Part shown: one piece after another, positions 9,740-21,700 of the stretch
Layout of the letters: every line of letters begins with the position of its first letter
Numbering within the stretch: the stretch's first letter is position 1
Source: Siphonodentalium dalli
Taxonomy: Eukaryota > Mollusca > Scaphopoda > Gadilida > Siphonodentaliidae
Direction of reading: 5' to 3'
Assembly: GCA_032622095.1 (NCBI GenBank)
Contig: CP136068.1
Span: 119,027,509 to 119,091,508 of the forward strand
Length of the DNA: 64,000 bases
Position numbers and translations under genes: made by a program
Notes under the pieces: model-generated
What the model was told of the DNA's origin: nothing
Seen by the model: the letters and a program-made list of their open reading frames with translations, nothing else
Databases searched by the model: none

Positions 9740-12700
9740 CTGGAGATATAAGAATGTACAGTAATGCCCTAAATAATCGACTCCTTAACCACATAATAAT
9801 TATGGGTAATTTTTCAGGATTTAGTCAGAAATATGGCAACAAGCCATATTTCCGACTAAATCCTGAAAAATTACCCATAATTCTGCTGTGGTTTAGGAGT
9901 CGATTATTTAGGGCATTACTGAATACCCTCAGGGATGGGGTAATCGTATTCTGTATTTGTAAGGCAAACATAAATTAACTGCTAGATTTACATCCAACGT
10001 TTTCAGAAAAATGGGGTGGGTGGGCGAATTTTATTTTTTATATTTTATTTTTCCTAACATAAATGGTCAAGGACGGTTCTAGATATTGAAGCAGTATCTT
10101 ATCCTATATAATACAAGGTGATTTAGATTGCATAATTTGATCAAAATAGACTGATTAACTGGTCATTGAATTGTAATTTAATGATTAATGCATAAGAAAA
10201 AAGTTTACATTTAAAAAGATCCATATAATAAACAAATTGAGGGGACTAAAAATAGGGTCTGGAGGGGATGTAAATCTAACAATTTTTTAGATTGGCCTAA
10301 TGATTATAAATTGTGAAGTATTTGTATTGTATTTGTAATCAAGAATTCTAGAAGCCAAAGTATTGTATTTGTAATCAAGAGTATTTTCAATTAATTTTTG
10401 ATTACTTCTTGTCAAAGTATTCTAGACTATTTTTGAAGAAAGTTGAGATAAAGCATGTCCTACTATAGCATCTATTTGAATGGGGCCAATGGATCGCAAT
10501 TACCCTGTTACCTGCCACATTCACACGAAAATAACAAAATCCTATTATTAGCCTATAAATCAAGTCTCAATTTTTTCAAATAATTCAAAAATCTTTAAAG
10601 GCCCACTTAATTTTCAATTCACCGATTATTTTTGTGTCTTGATATACGGTTTTAATAACAATCTATGCCATAAAATCTGATTAAAATACTTTAATGCATC
10701 ACCATGTGGAACGTCTGGGTCTCAGAAGGTGCCCATAGAGTAATAAAAATAGCTGAAATCATAAAATCATTTCCCTCGTTATGACTCCCAGATTGCAACA
10801 GAATTCAAACTACAGTTTATTTTAAATCTATAAATATATAGAATTATCTTACAATATAGCTATATTTCATCAAATACACGCGAAAACGCCTAGGCGGTTT
10901 CCGATCTTGTATCCTGGATGGCAACAAGGATATCTTCGATGGCAACAGCTGGTGCACGTGCGTTTCGACAACTGGCTTGTTTTCAAAACAAAACGTCTAA
11001 ATAACCAACTAAAAGTCGTAAAATAATATACTCGTGTGCTACGAATGTAAAATAATCAATAATTAGTTCAATAAAGTTGACAAAATGTGGAGACAGGGCC
11101 CTAAAAGCTCAAAATAACCACCCAAAAATGTTTGGAAATCGAAAAAGGAACGAAGTTTACACATTGTTTACAGCGCGCACGAATACGGACTATTTTGACA
11201 ATTTCTATTTTAGCGAAGTAGGGAATTCCCCGTAATTCAGTACGGTCTTGATCAAAAGCTACTGAACGCATTTTTATTCGATAAAATACAGAAGGGAAAA
11301 TCAAATTAATTTTATCTTATGTTAAGGATATAAAACAGAATACTTACGAAAAGTCTGTGATTTATTGCATTTCCTCTAAATGGGTTATTTTAGTGCGAGT
11401 CAGAACTCGATTGTCGAAGTGTCGGAAACTAGAAAGTTCAAAATTCACCAAAACTCTGAATGGACAGTCATCTCCGGCAATGCCTCTCGCCAACACTATC
11501 ACTATCCAAGGAGATTGCACCATAACATAATACAATTATCCTGTTAAAAGTGACAATTATGTCGAACATATGAAACGAAAATATCGTCGCCTCTTCATTG
11601 AATCGGATTCCAGCCAAAGTGAATTTGAATAGTGACGTGAATTTCTCAGAATTTGACTTATCACAACGTCGCGTGCTGAGAATTGTGTACGTTGTGTGTT
11701 GCGCGTAATAAAATAGTTCCTGTTTTAAATTGAGTTTTATTGCATTTTTATGGGACGAATTGTAAGATAAATTGGTTATCATCACCCTGTGTGTTTCCGA
11801 GATCCGTATTCAAGTCTCGCTGCCTTCTCTGGGCTGTCTATCGACTCGTCCTACGGACTCGTCGATAGACTGCCCAGAGAAGGCAGCTCGACTTGAATAC
11901 GGATCTCAGAAACACACATGGTGGTGATAACCTATATTTATTCCCCTTCCATTGAAAATAATATACTTTGTGTAGAAACTTTAACACTAAACAGTTATCT
12001 TTATCTCAACAATATCAACATGTTCACAGTTTATTACATCAAATAAGTTGAAAATACAATGTTTTGTAGCTTCCTCTTTCAAATGGTAATACAATATGGC
12101 ATATATTTTATATAGTGTTATCTTGGGGTTCGAAATTAAGTGTTTAAAACACTTTTGAGTGAAATATGTGTAACACTAGATGTTTCGTTGTTATTTTTTT
12201 TGTTTGAGTAATTGAAATGTTCTTTGAAAAAGAGTTTCATAGGAATTTTGTGCGGTCAGGAAAAAAATAGAGCATATTTAATAAACTATACATCTTACCA
12301 AATATGGAGGTCATCATATTTTATTTTTGCTGAATTTACTACCTACCACACAGTGATCTAATGCTATTATTGTCATAGACCATATGCCATGAATCTCTAA
12401 TATTCTGATGGGGAACTTTGAAACATTGAAGAACAATGCAGGTAAGGTAACATATTTCTTAGTTAATATCTGTTCCTTAACCCTTTCAGTGCCAAGTCCG
12501 ATTTTTGTATCAACCCATATTTCCTTGATAATTTTTCAAATTTATTGATTATAATAATGTGATACATTGATTTTTGTATCAACCCATATTTCCTTGATCA
12601 TTTTTCAAATTTATTGATTATAATAATGTGATACATTGATGGAAATAGCTCTTAGAGCTCTTTCCATCAAAGTATCACATTATTATAATCAATAAATTTG

Positions 12701-15700
12701 AAAAATGATCAAGGAAATATGGGTTGATACAAAAATTGGACTTGGCACTGAAAGGGTTAATAACGCATTTCACAGTATGTGAAGATCATAACTCAAGATT
12801 GCATCATTTAGATGGCTTTTGTGAGCTGCTTTGGCTCTGCATTGCTTACAGTCATGAAATTTCCCCTCAGGAATAAAGTCACTGTTTATTGCAAAAATGA
12901 CTCCAAAAAACTTTTAAAAGTTCCCAGGTTTTGAACATATGAACTCCATGGATGTAGCCAGAGTATAAATCATGGAATGATCTACCACACATTGTTGTCA
13001 TACCTTGTATTTTTCAGCAGTTTCTCTGTAGACCTGTGTTTGGTTGACATTCTGTTTTAGCTCTCCAAGGCGAGGGCAGTCTCCATGGCCCATTAACTAT
13101 AATAATATTAAATAAATCTTACTTGGGCCAAATAAATAAATATTCTGTGTTCTCAGGCACCTCCCTCTCTCAAGCCTGAAAATAGTGTGTCTGTCATTTG
13201 CAGAATGAGGTCCCCAGAGGGAGAATTTAGTGATGCTACCCCACATAGCGGGCTAGCATCACCAAATTCACCCTCTGGGGACCTAATTCTGCTTAAACCT
13301 CAGCAGAATGAGGTCCCCAGAGGGTGAACTTGGTGATGCTAGCCCGCTAAGCAGGGTAGCATCACTAAATTTACCCTCTGGGCGACCTCATTCTGCAAAT
13401 GACAGACACACTATATCAAGGCTTGCCCTCTCTTTTTATGGTTTCTGGAGAATGTATTCCAGATTTTGAGAAAAAATAAAAATAAATAACCTACCTTCCT
13501 CATTTCAAAATTGATATCTAATTGCCCGAGAACACAGATATTTTATTTTAATGGCCTTCGGCTCCTACACATATAGGGTTTACAGTTGAATATATTCTTG
13601 AATCGAGTAAGGGGTGATATTCAAGAATCGAATTGAATAGGTGCATGAGCCAAACCTGGGAATCAAAAACCCAGTTTCAGCGAACATGTGCAACATAATA
13701 CCTGGGTAATTTAGTGCTCAAAACCATGAGATAAAGACAAATTCAGTAGTATTACTGTGCAAAATGCTAGGAGTAAACTCTCCATATTTTTAATATATAT
13801 CTCATATATATTTTGAAGACCTCTGTTTGTCTGTTTGTTTGTCTGTCATTTATACAAATCTACGATTCTCGACCGATCGGGACGAAACTTGGTACGTGTG
13901 TGTAGTTTGACCAGGCGGTGGACGTTGTCGTATTGGCGAGCCCGTGCGGCGCCCGCTTCGCGCATGCGCAGACGAGATCTCGGAAACGGGTGGAGCTATC
14001 GACTTGAAATTTGCTATGTGAATGTACCTTGCCCCGGATACGAATTTTATCGGGTCGCCGAGCCCGTGCGACGCCAGCTTCGCGCATGCGCAGACGAGAT
14101 CTCGGAAACGGGTGGAGCTATCGACTTGAAATTTGCTATGTGAATGTATCTTGCCCCGGATACGAATTTTATCGGGTCGCCGAGCCCGTGCAACGCCAGC
14201 TTCGCGCATGCGCAGACCAGATCTCGGAAACGGGTAGAGCTATCGATTTGAAATTTGGTTTTTGAATAGCCCGGGCAACATCGGGCTCATCGGCTAGTCT
14301 ACTATATATTTTGAAACTTCCTTATATATGTATATATATGTGTGTGTATCCTTTATAGACACGAAAACGGCTCGACCGATTGAGCCCAAACTTGCTATCT
14401 AAGTGTAAAAAGCCACGATAAGTGCCATCGCACCGCTTCTGAGAACGTCCTAGCACTCCTTCACCCTTGTTAAAGAGCGTTTATATACACAAGTATAAAT
14501 ACGGCTCAATCGACCGTCTCGGAAACTGGGGATATCAAGACGAAATTTCCTACTTAGGGCTTCCAAGGGACGGGGGAGATTTTCGTCGGGTCAGTTTGTC
14601 CGCCTGAGGTGACCTTCACCTTGAAACAGGTACCCACAAATGACCTTGGGCGATATCTCGGTCGTCAGCAGTGACATCGACGTGAAATTTTTTATGTATG
14701 GTCAACTCGGGACGGGGAATATTTTTGTCGGGTTATATGATGCTGTCGGCGTGCCTGTACGGGGTTACCTTGAAAAACAAAAATTAATGGATCGACCAAA
14801 GCCATGGGACCAATCCCGCCAGTGGCGGGCTAATCTGCTAGTTATTTATAAAACTTCAATTTTAAATAAGTCACTCTTATTCCAGTATTTACTATAGTAC
14901 ACTTTGCTATTACTTCTTCCTATAATGTTACGTCTCACGTGATCACTGTCATTAGACTTTCTAAAGTCTCTCGAAAATGAAAAATTCTTATAACTTTCCA
15001 TGTCACAAAAATCAGCCATAATTAAATCATATTTTGATGGAATGTTGTTGATCAACAAATAGCCATTGCAGCAAACATGGTAGATGCCAAATTCAAGCTG
15101 ATAATTAATTCTGTGACAATTCCACTTTAATAAGCTTAAGCTGTTTAGTCAGAGATTTAATGAAAAACAGCTGTATAAATCAATGGATTAATATGGGAAC
15201 TATATTTTTCTATGGTGGCCAGTGAAGTAAGACTGACAGAGATCAGTGCAATGATTAAAGGTGATTACGAGAACTTTTATTGTTGAAATGGTGAATTTCT
15301 TTTCAAGCGCATACAAAATAAAGTGTCAATGACACTGTAGTTAAACTTGGAGAGCAGGGTTCATGCTGCCACTTTCCAAATTTGCCAATGGCAAAAATAA
15401 TTCTCATTTGGCAAAAAATATTTTCATTTGGCAAAAGTTTTGGCAAGTCACTTATTAATTCATCAAGAAATTTGAAAAATATTGGTCAATCAATACCACT
15501 CATTTCAGGAAACTCTTTTATAAGGTTTAGGAAAAGTTAACACCTCTATTAAGATGCAGTTAATCTCATAGCATTAGTACCGGTGGTTGGAGGGATTACT
15601 ATTATTTAGTGTGGTGGGATGTTTACATAGCTAATCATCCTGTGATATGCCCCTCTGATGCAGCAGAGTACCATTGTACTGTTTGGAGACTGGCTTATTG

Positions 15701-18700
15701 TTGTATGATAAACCACAACCGAGATGCGAGTATAACTAATCATTAACTAACTGCTTTTCTATCGATATCAAAAGTTGTCCAAACCGCATGTGTTGAAACA
15801 TAAGACGTGAGGTTGTCGAAAATGATACTATCAGGATAGCATTTGGCAAATGCTAAAATAATTTGGCAAAAAATATTTCATTTGGCAAATTATTTGGCAA
15901 AAGTAAATTTCGGTCCAGCGCTGACCGTGTTGGAGATGACAAACATCACAGTTAATGGAGCGATCAGGAATGCAGAACGTAAAAATGTAAAGTTAAAAAA
16001 TCCAAGATGGCTGCTAGCAGCCATGTTTTTCATCCAAATTTGTTTAAATTCCATTGCTCCCAATATCCTCCCATCTAGAAGTGATCTTAAACATTAAGGA
16101 ATGTCAGAAAAAATTGATGGCTTCATTCTAGATGTCAAACAGAAGATCCATATGAAGTTTGGTGATGATCCGATGAGAGATGTGTCCTGTAGGGTGTGCA
16201 TGTAAATTTTCAAAATATTTCACCTGATAAATGTGGGCCATTGGGTATGCTGATGGATTCAAATGTGAATGTAACAAATTTCAGAAAAAATTGATGGGTC
16301 CCATCTAGAGGTCACCCCAAAGATCCATATGAAGTTTGGTGATGATCGGATGAAAGATGTGACCTGTATGGTGTTCTAAAGGTAAGTGTTCATGTACGCA
16401 TAGACTGATGGACAACAGATACCAACACATGGCAATAGTTCAAACTTTACTTTTGTCAAGTTGAGCTAAAAATGAAAATCTAATGATTTTGAGTAGATAC
16501 CAAAAATGATCTCATTCGTGACCAAGGCAACTGTTTATTCTCACTCGTGGCAAGCCGCTAGTGAAAATAAAATTTGTCTTGGTCAGTCATAAGAACATTT
16601 TTGGTTTCACCTCAAAAACACTAGATATTCTCTATTTATAAACTTACATAGTCGTGAGCAGCCTCTGATGTGTGCACGGGTATCGGTTGCCATGGAATGT
16701 CGGGATTCAATTTGTCGTCATCTGCTGGAGGATAAAGGCCTGCGAGGTTTGACTGAGCACTCATTAAGGTTCTATCATAATCTGTGCTTCGAACATGTAT
16801 CTGTAATCATAAACATATTGATTCGAAATGAAGAAGGCAGCTTTATAAATTCTATGTTGCTTACTTGTTTACTTGTTATGTTAGTTAGCCTAAGTTTCGG
16901 TTCCTCACATTCATATCAGACAAATGATGCTTAATATCCTTAACCCTTTAATGACAGGAGCTGCGCTGGTGCAGCAAGATCCTGGGCCATGCATTCTCTT
17001 ATATATGCAAATCTCCAAAAGGGAGCTTTGCATATATATGAGAATGCACTGGCTTATGGTTAAGGTAAATATTGTTAGGCCAATGTATTCTCTTATATAT
17101 GCAAAGCTCCCTATGGGAGATTCGCATATATAAGAGAATGCATTGGAACAGGGTTTTCGCAAAATTTCAAAAGGCTCCAGTCATGGAAGGGTTAATAAAT
17201 TGTGAGATATTGTTCACAAACATATAACTGCTTTGTGTAAATTATAATTCATCAATTTAGTCTATGTCTACACATCATCATGTTATTTCGATAGTAACGG
17301 TAGTATGTAAACAATAAAGGTATTCGAGGTATGAAATTGGGCAATAATATTAATAAAAGCTGGCTTGATCAATTTCATTTTCATTTTAAGTCCAAAACGA
17401 ACTTCTACAGATTTACACCAAACAGTGAAATCTGATACAATCTAAGTTTTACGAATGAATTAAGTGCAATTGTTATATGAATATGTAATGTATAGATATG
17501 AACAATGACTTCATAGTATTTAGATGTAGTAATAATGGATTTCAAGTAACGGTAATAATACAGTAGTTATAAATTTTATCTTAGAAAATAACATAATTTT
17601 GACAAATAAAAATAATAATTTGTAAGTCCCATGCACCTAAGCATGATATAGACATTGACCATGTAAGCCAGTGCATTCACATATGTATGCGAGTTTCCCT
17701 ATGGGAGACTCGCATATATAAGAGAATGCACTGGCACAGGATCTGTAATGCTGCAAAGGATTAAGAAACATCAGATAGACTCACATCCTTCAAGTTGTAT
17801 TTAGGGTTAAGGAAGCCATTATATCTTCTCCGGAGATATTGTCCATGTTGATAATGCTGCATCATACCAACCTGTAAAAAATATAACATGTTCCTGAATA
17901 GAACCAGTAAAGTCTGGAAATTAGTACAACGGGTTATCATTTGCTTGACTATATCATCTCAAGATTTTCCATGCACATAGAAATCAAAATTGATAGCTTC
18001 ACTGCAATTCTTGACATCCAGTTCATTGTCAACAAAAAGCTTTATGGCTGTAACAGCAAACATGGTTCGTTGAGTAACACAAAAGTAGGGTAAAAGAAAT
18101 GTGCCCTTTTCAGTAGCTTTTTGTAAAAACTTCAATGTTCCTACTTTTTGTCAGGTAATACAGGTAGTGAATGAAAACAAGTCATGTATGACAATTCCAT
18201 ATATGAATGCTGTGGGTTTCATTTCACTAGTTAACACGTGGCTTATTACAACTCGCGTTTGGTGATTTCCATTCATTTGGTAAGAGTTTTGTCTGTGTAA
18301 ACATCGAGGGAGTTTGCCATTGAGTTAATAATTCAAACTCTAGAGATATCTTCGTACATATGTAAGGTAGACTATGAATGTAAAATGGGTGGTTGGATGT
18401 AGCTGATATCCAGTTATAATACGGGTTGATCTCGCGATTATCTGGTTACAAAAAATTTTCAACCGTTTCAGCGCTACATTATGGGTGTCCAAATACAATA
18501 ACCTAGTACAGTATATACAGCAGGTCCAAAATTGACCAGGATCAACTCCTAATTTAGGTCGCTTGCACTAAGAGTGTTCTATGAGGGTAGTGCTAACCTT
18601 TGTCAGCTGACCAAAACCTTCTGGCCAGCTTGATTCATTGTTCTTGTCAGTAGGATAAACATGAGTTGCAGATCGGTCGCCATGACGATAGACCTAATGA

Positions 18701-21700
18701 GAAAAGAAAAGTACAATATTATAATTTATTTGACCTTTTCTGGTTGCTCTCTACAATAATATAGACAAGAAATATATTACATGCATATGTGAAAGTGTGG
18801 ATATATATCGCATCGTTTTGCTGTATGATGGATCAGTACAAACTTAAGTCTGGTACATGTAATGGCTCACAGGCTCAAATAGCTCAATGAATGATGGCAT
18901 ACAGTAATGGTCTAATTAATCGACTCCTTAACCACAGCAGAATTATGGGTAACTTTTCAGGATTTAGACGGAAATATGGCTTGTTGCCATTCATCGGAAA
19001 GCTCTCAGGGAGAGCTTTCCGATGAATGGCAACAAGCCATATTTCTGACTAAATCCTGAAAAGTTACCCATAATTCTGCTGTGTTTAAGGAGTCGATTAC
19101 TTAGGACATTACTGAATATATCAGTATGCAAATTTTAACACAGCATATTTGAAGTGTATTTACTGATTATAATGGAGTACTTAATCAGTATCATGGCATT
19201 ATAATTGGGCTGTTGTATTGTATCGGGGAAAACTTTCCTATGAATGGCAACAAGCCATATTTCCGACTAAATCCTGAAAAGTTACCCATAATTCTGCTGT
19301 GATTAAGGAGTCGATTAATTAGAGCATTACTGTATGTGTGTGGTGAAGGGCTCAAGGCCTAAAAATATAAACCAAATAATCTATTTTTTCTGAATAAAAG
19401 TTGCCGACAACACATCTCCCAAAAAAGATGGTGTGACGGACACATGAACAGATGGACGGATGGCTGTCATGACTGACATGACAGACATAGACAATTTCTA
19501 TTGTCCCCATAACATTTATTTTTCGAGGGACAATTATATGCATGTTGTAGATTTCTGGATCCAAAATATCAGACAAACAAATGACTCAGTTTCAAATCTG
19601 AAGGACGGCGCAACCTAAAATAATGTTCACTGACCAAAATTTGGCAGGTTTGAAGGTTTATGGGTATCAGATCCCTCTAATAACAAGACAGTCAAAGACT
19701 GTGGGGTCGCTCACCAGACTGCAAAGATTGATAAGACTGGGACTCTGGAGACCACAACAGTCAAAACTTTTCATAATCACTTTAAAAGAATTAGATCTAA
19801 ACAGGATATGTGACTAGAGAGGCTTCATGTATATAGATCGGTGAATATCCACCTTGAAATTACCAACTGTACACTACTGATCACCCCCCTCCTCCATCTC
19901 AAGAAGTCCCCTCCCGACCGGGCTGCAGACTCCCAAGTCTTAGGTTGGAATTTCACAACCGACATATCAAACTTTCTAAATTGTTGGAAATTTCCAATCT
20001 CACAAGCGCCTTTTTATAAAACCATTTAGACATGTTTAAAGCCCAATTAGCCATGGACCCAAGAACACTATATGTATATCAGATTAATCAGTCAGGTATT
20101 TCCAAGGTAGATGTTTTAATGAATTTTGTATTTTAATGACTTTATTAGACACAAAAGTCTTAAGTCCCCATAGCCCCGTCATTTCTTAACGGGTTGACCT
20201 CATGTTAACAAATCTGAATCTCAGTCACTAAAGGATCCTCCATACTATATGTAAGCTAAATAGTCCAACCACTCTTGAGAAGACATTTTAAGTATTACTA
20301 TAGAGACATACAGTTATGTCCCTGGTCTCACCCTATTTAACCTGGTGACCCCATCTGAATAAATTTGAATCCCAGAATCCAAAGAACCCTTCATACTAAA
20401 TATCAGTAAAATAAACCTGATGGTCCGTGTGAAGGAAGCATATTAAGAGGAAAACTGTCCTTTGCTTGGCCCCTATTTGCCCAGGTGACCCCATTTGAAC
20501 AAATCTGAACTACAGTCACCAAAGGACCCTTCATACCAAATATGAACCCATTCAACCTGATGGTACACGAGAAGTCGTTTTTAAGAATTAATATGGAGGG
20601 CAAGAGTTATGCCCCTTGACAGAGTGACCTCATTTGAACAAATATGAATGTGAGTCACCTAGGGAACATCCACACGAATATGAACCCATTCAGTCTTATG
20701 ATCTAGAAAAGATGTTCAAAGAATTGTTGACAGATGGATGGATGGACAGACAGATAACAGGTGACAGATGAGAAGTGATGACTATAGCCTATAGCTTCGT
20801 CTCAGGTGAGCTTCAAAATTACATTTCATTGAACAAATCTGTCAATCACCCCCCATTTGACAGAGTGACCTCATTTGAACAAATATGAATGTGAGTCACC
20901 TAGGGAACATCCACACGAATATGAACCCATTCAGTCTTATGATCTAGAAAAGATGTTCAAAGAATTGTTGACAGATGGATGGACGGACAGACAGATAACA
21001 GATGACAGATGAGAAGTGATGACTATAGCCTATAGCTTCGTCTCAGGTGAGCTTCAAAATTACATTTCATTGAACAAATCTGTCAATCACCACCCCCCCC
21101 CCCCCAACACTGTGGGGACATCCCTGCTAGAATATGACATACATGATTTATTTGAATGCCTGACTACATTAGCTTAAAAAAATTCCCATAACCTTGAAAG
21201 CCAGGATGAACTAGGCAGAGATAACATGGTATGGTACAGCGTGGTGTGGCAGGGACAGGAGGTGGGGTGGGGGAGGGTGGGTGGGGTCAAAGGTCAAAAT
21301 GCAAAAAGGTAATTTTTTTTTAGAAGTTATGTCCCTGGCTCTGCCACTATTTGACTCATTGACCCCATTTGAACAAACCTAAACCCCAATCACCCAAGGT
21401 CCCTCAATACCAAATATAAGCTAAATCGGCCCAATATTTTTTGAGAAGAAGTCATTCTAAGAATTACTATGAGTTATGGCACTGGTTTCTCAACTAATTG
21501 ATCGGGTGACCTCCATTTGAACAAATTTGAACACCAGTCACCCAAGGACCCTCCATACCAAATATTAGCTAAATCGGCCCAATGGTTCTGGACAAGAAGT
21601 CGTTGTAAGAATTACTATGAAGGAATAGAGTTATGGCCCTGGTTTCGCAACTATTTGACCCAGTGACCTCATTTGAACAAATCTGAATGAGAGTCACCTA

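Noticed and set aside
13835-14265. Several overlapping ORFs of 75-119 codons on both strands
   Set aside because: They are translations of the 122-bp GC-rich tandem repeat in a Helitron; the period is not a multiple of three, so the frames simply rotate.
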